From contig CAWKCV010000004.1 of NCBI GenBank assembly GCA_963848205.1, positions 234,819 to 298,818 of the forward strand: a stretch of DNA of 64,000 nucleotides. The letters are read 5' to 3'. A program made the position numbers and the translations under genes. This DNA is from BOG-908 sp963848205 (GTDB lineage Bacteria; Pseudomonadota; Alphaproteobacteria; Acetobacterales; Acetobacteraceae). The notes below the pieces were generated by a model, which saw nothing but the letters and a program-made list of their open reading frames with translations, searched no databases and was not told where the DNA came from. Below are positions 9,217 to 16,752 of the stretch, in pieces. The first letter of the stretch is position 1, and each line of letters opens with the position of its first letter.

Positions 9217-9513
9217 GTGATACGCGGCGCGATCGAGACGGCACAGGACAGGCTGGTTTCAGGCTGGATCTACTGCAAGGCGCATCCGTTGCGCGACCAG
9301 CTCGTCCTGGCCTTCTCCGGCGCCCGCTGCGTGGGCACCGGCAAGGTGGAAATCTTCCGCAAGGATCTGGCCGATGCAGGGCTCGGCGACGGATATTGCG
9401 GCTTCCACTTCCCCGTCGCCCTGGAAAAAGGCGAACACCCGGCCAGCCTCGTCGTCAGGCTCGCGGACTCCGACATGGCGTTGATCCAGGCAGGCAGCCG
9501 GGTCGGTCTGTGA
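9217..9513 (+). CDS. Short conserved-looking protein, unknown function
   Basis: About 98 residues from a GTG start preceded by GGGAG. The sequence is mostly beta-type (VIRGAIETAQDRLVSGWIYC, then VEIFRKDLADAG and YCGFHFPVAL). It resembles small sugar- or protein-binding beta domains attached to glycosyltransferases and sulfotransferases in related bacteria, but here stands alone. Its TGA overlaps the GTG start of the haloacid dehalogenase (GTGA), so translation is probably coupled. I assign no function. Confidence 0.6.
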   Translation: MIRGAIETAQDRLVSGWIYCKAHPLRDQLVLAFSGARCVGTGKVEIFRKDLADAGLGDGYCGFHFPVALEKGEHPASLVVRLADSDMALIQAGSRVGL

Positions 9514-10259
9514 GCAAAACGGAACCGGGGCTCGTCGGCGTCCGCGCCTTTCTGTTCGACGTGTTCGGCACGGTGGTCGATTGGCGCGGCGGCGTCGCAC
9601 GCGAGGCGGCACCCTTTCTGGCCCGCCACGGCGCCGCACCTACGGACGCCGGCGCCTTCGCCGACGCCTGGCGCAAACGCTACCAGCCAGCCATGGAAAA
9701 GGTGCGTGGCGGCGCACGCCCTTGGGTCCGGCTGGACGTGCTGCATCGCGAGAACCTCGATGGCGCACTCGCCGACATCGGCATCGAAGCCGCGACGATT
9801 GACGCCGCCGAACTCGACGAATTGAATCTCGCCTGGCACAGGCTCGATCCCTGGCCCGACTGCATCGACGGCCTCACCCGCCTCAAGCAGCACGCCGTCA
9901 TCGCCCCCTGCTCGAACGGCAACATTTCGCTGATCGTGGACATGGCCAAACGTGCTGGCCTGCCGTGGGACGTCGTCCTCGGCGCCGAAGTCACGCGCGC
10001 CTACAAGCCGGCTCCCGAAGCCTACCTGCGCTGCGCGGATGCACTCGCCTTGTCGCCTGACCGGCTCTGCATGGTCGCCGCCCACGAAAGCGATCTCGCC
10101 GCCGCACGCGACTGCGGGCTACGCACCTGCTTCGTGCCCCGGCCCCTGGAATATGGCGCCCTGCACAAGGCGCCGCCGCCGCTTGGGGGGTGGGATCTCA
10201 CGGTTGGCGGGTTGGGGGATCTGGCAGAGGAAGCGAGGAAGCAGGCAGTCCTGTTCTGA
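9510..10259 (+). CDS. Haloacid dehalogenase type II-like hydrolase
   Basis: A 249-residue HAD-superfamily enzyme of the (S)-2-haloacid dehalogenase type. The nucleophile motif is FDVFGTVVDW. Motif II is CSNGN, motif III is the lysine in YKPAPEAY, and motif IV is AAHESDLAAA. Members replace the halogen of short 2-haloacids with hydroxyl, or act as phosphatases; the substrate is uncertain. The GTG start overlaps the upstream stop. The last residues (KQAVLF) and the TGA lie inside the dispersed repeat (copy 2), so this C-terminus came from the repeat. It converges on gyrB. Confidence 0.85.
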   Translation: MSKTEPGLVGVRAFLFDVFGTVVDWRGGVAREAAPFLARHGAAPTDAGAFADAWRKRYQPAMEKVRGGARPWVRLDVLHRENLDGALADIGIEAATIDAAELDELNLAWHRLDPWPDCIDGLTRLKQHAVIAPCSNGNISLIVDMAKRAGLPWDVVLGAEVTRAYKPAPEAYLRCADALALSPDRLCMVAAHESDLAAARDCGLRTCFVPRPLEYGALHKAPPPLGGWDLTVGGLGDLAEEARKQAVLF

Positions 10260-10284
10260 AAAAAAGAACCGGAAAACTTTTGCT
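10237..10284 (+). repeat. 3'-end element, copy 2 (single arm, contains a stop codon)
   Basis: An arm variant GGAAGCAGGCAGTCC, then TGTTCTGAAAAAAA, GAACC and AAAACTTTTGCT. The TGA of the HAD gene (10257-10259) lies at the hairpin apex, so the repeat encodes the final five to six residues. It fills the gap between the convergent HAD and gyrB genes and is the likely site where both transcripts end. Confidence 0.9.
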
Positions 10285-10286
10285 CT

Positions 10287-12761
10287 TCAGACGTCCAGGT
10301 TGGCTACTTTCAGCGCGTTGCCTACGATGAAGTCCCTGCGGGGTTCCACCACATCGCCCATCAGCGTGGAAAACACCTGGCCGGCTTCTTCCACGTCGCC
10401 CACGCGCACTTGCAGCAGCGTGCGTGCGGTGGGGTCCAGCGTGGTCTGCCAAAGCTGGTCGGCGTTCATCTCGCCCAGGCCTTTGAACCGGTTGAGCGTG
10501 AGCCCGCGGCGGCCCTGTTGCAGCATTCGCTCGAAAGCGCTGGCCGGTCCGGCAACCGGCACTTCCTGGCTGTCCAGCCGCAACATCGCCGGCGTCGAGA
10601 ACGCGGCCGCCAGCCGGTCCGCACGCTCCGCGAGCCAACGCGATTCCGCACTCCGCAAGGCAGCCGCATCGAAACTGTAACGCTCGGCAACACCGCGCAC
10701 CACGCGGCCGATCTGCAAACTATGGCCATCGGCGGCAACCTTCCAGCCGCGCTCGTTGACCAGCGCCACGGCGTCCAGCCGCGCGGCCAATGTCTGCGCG
10801 CCCGCCTGCGCCCGATCGCTGTCAGGCGTCAGCACGCCGGCGATCGCCGCCTGCTCCAGCAGCGCCAACGGAATGCTGCCCTCCGCCAGGCGCTTCAAAT
10901 GCGCATGAACCTCGCGCAGCCAGCGCGCGAACTCAGCCAGCGCCGCACCTTCCAGCCGCGTGCCGTCAGCCATCGTGAAGGCCGCGTTGGCACCCAGCGC
11001 CTTATCGAGCAGATAATCGTCGAGTGCCGCATCGTTCTTCAGATAACGATGGTCGTTGCCGCGCTTGGCGCCATACAGCGGCGGCTGCGCGATATAGAGA
11101 TGACCGCGATCGATCAGTTCCGGCATCTGCCGGTAGAAGAACGTCAGCAGCAGCGTGCGTATGTGCGATCCGTCCACGTCGGCGTCGGTCATGATGACGA
11201 TGCGATGATAGCGCAGCTTGTTGATATCGAAACCGCCCTGCTCCGGCTCGCCCCTTCCGATACCGGTGCCGAGCGCCGTGATCAGCGTGCCAATCTCGGC
11301 ACTGCCCAGCATGCGATCGAACCGCGCACGCTCCACATTCAGTATCTTGCCTTTCAGCGGCAGGATCGCCTGAGTCTTGCGGTCGCGCCCGCCCTTGGCC
11401 GAACCGCCGGCGCTGTCTCCCTCGACGAGGAATATCTCGCTCTTCGCCGGATCGCGCTCCTGGCAATCGGCCAGCTTGCCGGGCAACGTCGAAATGTCCA
11501 GCACGCCCTTGCGACGTGTCAGGTCGCGCGCCTTGCGGGCCGCCTCACGCGCACTCGCCGCATCCATCACCTTCTGGATGATGCCGCGCGCTTCCTTGGG
11601 GTGCGTCTCGAACCAGTGCGCCACCGCGTCCGCCACCGCGGCCTGCACCACCGGCTGCACTTCGCTGCTGACGAGCTTGTCCTTGGTCTGGCTGGAGAAT
11701 TTCGGATCGGGCACCTTCACGCTCAGCACGCTCGTCATGCCTTCGCGCATGTCTTCGCCAACCAGGCTCAGCTGCTCCTTCTTGCCCATGCTGTCGGCAT
11801 ATTTGCCGACGATGCGCGTCAGCGCCTGCCGGAATCCCGCCAGGTGCGCGCCGCCATCGCGCTGCGGAATGTTGTTGGTAAAACACAGCATCGTCTCGTG
11901 AAAACTGTCGTTCCACGAAAGCGCAAACTCCACGCGGATGCCGGAAGCCGCGTCATCGGTGACGCTGCTGATGCAGGGCGTGAACACCGAAACCTTGGCG
12001 CGGTCGAGATATTCCACGAACGCGCGCAGCCCGCCTTCGTAGAACAGATCCACCTCCGCCGGCGGCGCATGCCGCTCGTCGCGCACCACGATGCGCAGGC
12101 CGGAATTGAGAAACGCCAACTCCCGCAGCCGACGCTCGAGAATTGCGAAATCATACTCCACCTTGGTGAACGTGCCGCTGCTCGGCTTGAACGTCACCTC
12201 GGTGCCCTGCGGCTTGTCGGACGGGCCGACCACCACCAACGGCCCCACCGCATCGCCATGCTCGAAGCGGATGAAATGCTCGAGCCCCATGCGCCAGATG
12301 CGCACCTCCATCCATTCGGAAAGCGCATTCACCACGGCCGCACCCACGCCATGCAACCCGCCGGACACTTTATACGAGTTCTGGTTGAATTTGCCGCCAG
12401 CATGCAACCGTGTCAGCACGACTTCGGCGGCCGACACACCTTCCTCGGCATGCATGTCGGTGGGAATGCCGCGCCCGTCGTCGCGCACCGTCACGCTGCC
12501 GTCGCCGTTCAGCACCAGGCTCACATTATGCGCAAAACCCGCCTGCGCCTCATCGACGGCATTGTCGATGATCTCGAACGCCATGTGGTGCAGCCCGCTG
12601 CCATCGTCGGTGTCGCCGATATACATGCCCGGGCGTTTTCGCACCGCGTCCAGACCGCGCAGCACGCTGATGCTGGCCGCGTCGTAATCCTGCGATTGTT
12701 CCGGGGTCGTGCCAGCGCCGTTCGGGTCGTCGTTGGGCACAGGCGCGGCGGTGTCGGGCAT
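10287..12761 (-). CDS. gyrB: DNA gyrase subunit B
   Basis: An 824-residue type IIA topoisomerase B subunit that supplies ATP hydrolysis for negative supercoiling with GyrA. The N-terminal GHKL ATPase has GLDAVRKRPGMYIGDT and EIIDNAVDEA near residues 35-72, and a glycine-rich loop GVSGGLHGVGA-like near 140. The TOPRIM region has VEGDSAGGSAKGGRD and MTDADVDGSHIRT near 435-520. The C-terminus ends FKGLGEMNADQLWQTT and then IVGNALKVANLDV. The length is typical. recF lies upstream in the same direction, with a dispersed repeat between them. dnaN and dnaA are not adjacent. Confidence 0.98.
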   Translation of the reverse strand: MPDTAAPVPNDDPNGAGTTPEQSQDYDAASISVLRGLDAVRKRPGMYIGDTDDGSGLHHMAFEIIDNAVDEAQAGFAHNVSLVLNGDGSVTVRDDGRGIPTDMHAEEGVSAAEVVLTRLHAGGKFNQNSYKVSGGLHGVGAAVVNALSEWMEVRIWRMGLEHFIRFEHGDAVGPLVVVGPSDKPQGTEVTFKPSSGTFTKVEYDFAILERRLRELAFLNSGLRIVVRDERHAPPAEVDLFYEGGLRAFVEYLDRAKVSVFTPCISSVTDDAASGIRVEFALSWNDSFHETMLCFTNNIPQRDGGAHLAGFRQALTRIVGKYADSMGKKEQLSLVGEDMREGMTSVLSVKVPDPKFSSQTKDKLVSSEVQPVVQAAVADAVAHWFETHPKEARGIIQKVMDAASAREAARKARDLTRRKGVLDISTLPGKLADCQERDPAKSEIFLVEGDSAGGSAKGGRDRKTQAILPLKGKILNVERARFDRMLGSAEIGTLITALGTGIGRGEPEQGGFDINKLRYHRIVIMTDADVDGSHIRTLLLTFFYRQMPELIDRGHLYIAQPPLYGAKRGNDHRYLKNDAALDDYLLDKALGANAAFTMADGTRLEGAALAEFARWLREVHAHLKRLAEGSIPLALLEQAAIAGVLTPDSDRAQAGAQTLAARLDAVALVNERGWKVAADGHSLQIGRVVRGVAERYSFDAAALRSAESRWLAERADRLAAAFSTPAMLRLDSQEVPVAGPASAFERMLQQGRRGLTLNRFKGLGEMNADQLWQTTLDPTARTLLQVRVGDVEEAGQVFSTLMGDVVEPRRDFIVGNALKVANLDV

Positions 12762-12821
12762 GCCGAGTGGTCACTCCATAGGTGGGGCGGGAGACTCCCG
12801 AATATAGGCCGGGCGCGCGGG

Positions 12822-12933
12822 GGAAGCAAAGCAAGCAGTCCTTTTTTGAAAAAAAGGACCAAAAAACTTCTGCATCCCGAGCATCGCGACAGCGGAGCAA
12901 GAGTCTCTTGCTTCTTTTTTTCAGAACAGATGT
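12822..12933 (+). repeat. 3'-end element, copy 3 (paired arms, between gyrB and recF)
   Basis: The left arm (GCAAGCAGTCC, hairpin, GGACCAAAAAACTTCTGC) points rightward. The spacer contains GCGACAGC. The right arm points leftward and includes the stop codon of recF: read on the minus strand, the end of recF is CATCTGTTCTGA followed by AAAAAAAGAAGC. It separates recF from gyrB. Confidence 0.85.
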
Positions 12934-14051
12934 CTTAACTTTCCCTCCCCGGTCTGCACGAATTCCGCCTCCCCCCGCAAAGGTGCGAACACCTCCGCAT
13001 CCGTCCCCGTCAGCAGCACCTGCCCGCCCAGCCGCGACAGCTCTGCCCACAGCGCCTCCCGCCGCGCCGCATCCAGATGCACCGCCGGCTCGTCGAGCAG
13101 CAGCAGCGGCGGCCGCACCCGCGCCTCCGCCAGCAGCGCCGAATGCGCCAGAATCACCCCCACCAGCATCGCCTTCTGCTGCCCGGTGCTCGCCAGTTCG
13201 GCGGCAAGGCCGCTCGCCGCGTCCGCGAGCCGCATGTCCGCCCGATGCGCGCCCAGCGTGCTCGTCCCGGCCGCCGCATCCGCCGCCCGCCGCGCCGCCA
13301 GCCCGTCCCGCAGCCAGGCCTCCACCGCCAAGGCCGGCATCTCCGCCAGCCGGTCCGCCACCATGTCGTGCAACGCAATCCGCACCCGCGGAAAGCCGCC
13401 CACCCCGCCCCCTGCCGCCATATTCAGCCGTGCCACCGCCCCCACCCGCGCCGCCGAGACTGCCACGCCATGCCGCGCGACCGCATCCTCCAGCCCCGCC
13501 AGCCACGCCGGATCGGCACGTTCGCCACGCTCGCGCGCCTGGCCCAGCACGCGCCGACGCTCCGCCAGCGCCGTATCGTGCGCACTCGCCTCACGCGCAT
13601 GGCCCGGCTCCAGCGCCCACACCAGCCGGTCGAGAAAGCGCAGCCGCCCGCTCGCCCCCTCCTGGAACAGCGTGTCCATCTGCGGCGTCAGCCAGATCGC
13701 CGTCAGCACGCCGGCCAGTTCCGCCTGGTTGCGCGCCGCCGCCCCATCGAGCCGGAACACCCGCCGGTCCGCCCCCGCCTCGGCCAGCCCGGTGCCGATC
13801 GTCACCGCCTCGTCGCCGCCCCCGACCCGCGCGGCCACCGCCCACAACCCGCCCCCGCCGATCCGCGCCATCTCCGACAGCCGGCTCCGCCCGAACCCGC
13901 GCCCCGGCCCCAGCAGGCTCACCGCCTCCAGCAAATTCGTCTTGCCCGTCCCGTTCGGCCCCGTCAGCACCGCAATCCGCGCGGCCGGCCGCCAGGTCAG
14001 CGCTGCATAATTGCGGAAGTCGGTCAGCGTCAGGCGCGAGAGAAAGGCCAC
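12921..14051 (-). CDS. recF: DNA replication and repair protein RecF
   Basis: A 376-residue SMC-like ATPase that helps load RecA at single-stranded gaps. The Walker A motif is LTGPNGTGKTNLLEAV (about residues 29-44). The ABC signature region is LASTGQQKAMLVG, and Walker B is LLLLDEPAVHLD. LGAHRADM precedes the signature. The length is typical. It lies upstream of gyrB on the same strand, the classical neighbour order, though a 160-bp gap with a dispersed repeat separates them. The final residues RHLF and the TGA fall inside that repeat. Confidence 0.96.
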   Translation of the reverse strand: MAFLSRLTLTDFRNYAALTWRPAARIAVLTGPNGTGKTNLLEAVSLLGPGRGFGRSRLSEMARIGGGGLWAVAARVGGGDEAVTIGTGLAEAGADRRVFRLDGAAARNQAELAGVLTAIWLTPQMDTLFQEGASGRLRFLDRLVWALEPGHAREASAHDTALAERRRVLGQARERGERADPAWLAGLEDAVARHGVAVSAARVGAVARLNMAAGGGVGGFPRVRIALHDMVADRLAEMPALAVEAWLRDGLAARRAADAAAGTSTLGAHRADMRLADAASGLAAELASTGQQKAMLVGVILAHSALLAEARVRPPLLLLDEPAVHLDAARREALWAELSRLGGQVLLTGTDAEVFAPLRGEAEFVQTGEGKLRHLF

Positions 14052-14221
14052 CCCGCCTCCCTACACGCCGCCCGCCGCCGTGTCAGGCCGCCCACCGCTC
14101 CGTGGCCGATCCGGCACAATCATTGCTTACCTCGCAGGCGGGACGAACCGCCGCTTGCTTACAAAGCGGAACGGTTCGAGACTCACGCATAGGTGATCCT
14201 GCAAGCCGGGGAGTGGTTGGG

Positions 14222-16624
14222 TTGAAGGCAAAATTTTGGGGTGCAAGCCTGTTGGCCATCGCGGCCGCACACGCAGGCCATGCTTTCGCGCAGGATGCAG
14301 GCCCCGGTGCCAGCGGCATCAAGGGCGTCGAGGAGGTGATCGTCACCGCCCAGAAACGCTCCGAAAAATTGCAGCGAGTGCCTCAAAGCGTCGAGGTGCT
14401 GGATTCCAAAACCCTGGCCCAGCATCAGGTGACCGAGTTCGCCGACTACCTCAAGCTGCTGCCCAGCGTGACCGCGCAAACCTTCGGCCCCAACATGACC
14501 AGCGTCTACATGCGCGGCATAGCCGACGGCGACAACGCCAACCACTCCGGCCCGCTGCCCACCGTCGGCACCTATTTCGACGAATTCCCCACCACCACCA
14601 TCGGCGGCAATCTCGATATCCACGTGTACGACATCGCCCGTGTAGAAGCGCTCCCAGGCCCGCAAGGCACGCTCTACGGCGCCAGCTCCGAAGCCGGCAC
14701 GCTGCGCGTGATCAGCAACCCGCCCAACCCATCCAAGTTCGAAGCCGGCTACGACCTGCAAGGCGACGTCGTCGCCCATGGCGGCCTCGGCGGCGTGGCC
14801 GAAGGTTTCGTCAACATTCCCGTCAGCGACCGCATCGCCATCCGCCTCGTCGCCTTCGACCAACACGATTCCGGCTACATCAACAACGTGCCCGGCACGC
14901 GCACATTCCCGACCGGCGCCGCGCTGTATGGCGCGCCCGCCGCGACCGTCAACAACAGCCAGCTCGTCAAGAACGCCTTCAATCCCTATGACAGCTTCGG
15001 CGGCCGCGCCACGGTGCGCGTCGAACTGCCCAACGACTGGACGATCACGCCAGAGCTCATCGTGCAGGATCAGCGCGCCAGCGGCATCTTTGCCTATGTG
15101 CCCAAAGACGGCGACCTCAACGTGCAGCGCTTCCAGCCGGATACATTGCACGACCGCTGGATCCAGGCCGGCGCCACCATCACCGGCAAAATCGGCCGTT
15201 TCGACGTCACCTACGCCGGCGGTTTCTTCGTCCGCGACTCGGTCACCCAGAGCGACTACACCGACTATTCCATCGCCTACGACAATTTGTATGGCTCAGG
15301 CGCAAACTGGCAGGATGCACACGGCAATCCGCTCCCGCGGCCACTGCAGGAAATCCACGGCAAGGATCATTTCAACAAGGAAAGCAACGAAGTCCGCATC
15401 CAGTCGCCCGCGTCCGACCGGCTGCGGTTCATCCTCGGCGGCTTCCAGGAAATCCAGCAGCATCTCATCATCCAGCGCTACCAGATCCAGGGTTTCGGCC
15501 CGCAAATCTCCATTCCCGGCTATGCGAACACCATCTGGCTGACCGACCAGCTCCGCACCGACCGCGACGAGGCGATCTTCGGCGAAGTCTCCTACGATAT
15601 CCTGCCGAACCTCACCGTCACCGGCGGCGTCCGACCCTATTTCTATAACAATTCCCTCAAAGGCTTCTACGGTTTCAGCACCGGCTACGACACGCCGCCG
15701 ACGGGTCCCGGTTTCAGTTCCGGAGAAGGCGAGAACGGCAAGAACTGCCTTGTCGGTCACGCTTTCAGCGGCGCACCGTGCGTGAACCTCGACAAGCACA
15801 CGGCCGGCAACGGCGAGACGCACAAGATCAACATAAAATACCAGGTCGACCCCGACCGGCAGGTATATTTCACCTACAGCACCGGCTACCGCCCAGGCGG
15901 CATCAACCGCAGCGGCACCTTCCCGCCCTACCAGGCCGACTCACTCGTCAATTACGAAGTCGGGTTCAAATCGAGCTTCCTCAATCGCCGCCTGATCTTC
16001 AACACCGCGCTCTACGACGAGGATTGGAGCCAGTTCCAGTTCTCCTTCCTCGGCCCGAACAGCCTGACCATCATCGAAAACGCGCCCTCAGCCAACATCA
16101 AGGGTGCGGAGTTCGAAACCGTCTTCCGCGCCACCAACGACCTCACCTTCACCGGCGGCGCCAATCTGGTGGACGCCAGACTCAACCAGAATTTCTGCGG
16201 CACCAACGGCGTCACCACGGCCATCGTGCAGAACTGCTCACGCGCCGCCTCGCAGGCCCCGTCCGGCACGCAACTTCCCTACACGCCATCGTTCAAAACG
16301 AACCTGACCGCCCGCTACACTTTCCCGATCCACGACTGGGATGCGTTCGTGCAGGGCACATTCAACTATCAAACCCGCACCCAGGTCGGGCTGCGTCAGA
16401 TCGACAAACTCGCCATCGGCAGCGAACCCGCCTATCCGACCTTCGACTTCACCGCCGGCATGGAACGCAACAAGCTGTCCATCAGCCTGTTCATCAAGAA
16501 CGCGTTCGACGAACGCGGCCAGCAGAACCGCTACATCGAATGCACGACGGGTGTCTGCAACACGGTCTATGTGCTGCCCATCCAGCCGCTGACTGCCGGT
16601 ATTCGGCTCAGCCAGCGGTTTTAA
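14222..16624 (+). CDS. TonB-dependent outer-membrane receptor
   Basis: About 800 residues, starting at a TTG with GGGGAG eight bases upstream. A signal peptide (LKAKFWGASLLAIAAAHAGHAFA) is followed by the TonB-box-like EEVIVTAQKRSEKLQRVPQS. The plug domain has VYMRGI and VEALPGPQGTLYGASSEAGTLRV near residues 95-165. A 22-strand barrel follows and ends LPIQPLTAGIRLSQRF with a terminal Phe. It resembles the large TonB receptor family of alphaproteobacteria that take up siderophores, sugars or aromatics. The ligand is not predictable and no uptake partner lies next to it. The dispersed repeat begins right after the stop. The frame stays open far upstream, but the signal peptide fixes the start. 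Confidence 0.88.
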   Translation: MKAKFWGASLLAIAAAHAGHAFAQDAGPGASGIKGVEEVIVTAQKRSEKLQRVPQSVEVLDSKTLAQHQVTEFADYLKLLPSVTAQTFGPNMTSVYMRGIADGDNANHSGPLPTVGTYFDEFPTTTIGGNLDIHVYDIARVEALPGPQGTLYGASSEAGTLRVISNPPNPSKFEAGYDLQGDVVAHGGLGGVAEGFVNIPVSDRIAIRLVAFDQHDSGYINNVPGTRTFPTGAALYGAPAATVNNSQLVKNAFNPYDSFGGRATVRVELPNDWTITPELIVQDQRASGIFAYVPKDGDLNVQRFQPDTLHDRWIQAGATITGKIGRFDVTYAGGFFVRDSVTQSDYTDYSIAYDNLYGSGANWQDAHGNPLPRPLQEIHGKDHFNKESNEVRIQSPASDRLRFILGGFQEIQQHLIIQRYQIQGFGPQISIPGYANTIWLTDQLRTDRDEAIFGEVSYDILPNLTVTGGVRPYFYNNSLKGFYGFSTGYDTPPTGPGFSSGEGENGKNCLVGHAFSGAPCVNLDKHTAGNGETHKINIKYQVDPDRQVYFTYSTGYRPGGINRSGTFPPYQADSLVNYEVGFKSSFLNRRLIFNTALYDEDWSQFQFSFLGPNSLTIIENAPSANIKGAEFETVFRATNDLTFTGGANLVDARLNQNFCGTNGVTTAIVQNCSRAASQAPSGTQLPYTPSFKTNLTARYTFPIHDWDAFVQGTFNYQTRTQVGLRQIDKLAIGSEPAYPTFDFTAGMERNKLSISLFIKNAFDERGQQNRYIECTTGVCNTVYVLPIQPLTAGIRLSQRF

Positions 16625-16752
16625 GGAAGCAGTCCTTTTTGAAAAAAGGACCAAAAACTTCTGCTCCGCTGTCGCGATGCTCAACGGCGGGCACGCGACA
16701 GCGAAACAAAGGTTTTTTGGTTCTTTCCCAGAAAGGGACTGCTTGCCTTGCC
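16625..16752 (+). repeat. 3'-end element, copy 4 (paired arms)
   Basis: The left arm GGAAGCAGTCC, an A/T hairpin, then GGACC and CTTCTGCT starts directly after the TonB-receptor TAA. GCTGTCGCG, a spacer and CGCGACAGC form an inner inverted pair. The inverted right arm ends GGGACTGCTTGCCTTGCC. The TTG start of the next gene (16748) lies in the end of the right arm, and the AAAGGGA in that arm is its best ribosome binding site. This is the clearest full-length copy. Confidence 0.92.

Noticed and set aside
12782..14221. Open frame running without a stop for >1.4 kb upstream of the TonB receptor, opposite recF
   Set aside because: It is a shadow of recF caused by high GC. Its translation is Pro/Ala/Arg low complexity, while the TonB receptor has its own ribosome site, start and signal peptide at 14222.
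14222..16624. Calling the TonB receptor a siderophore receptor such as FecA
   Set aside because: Only general TonB-receptor features are visible and no uptake or siderophore genes are adjacent, so no ligand is assigned.
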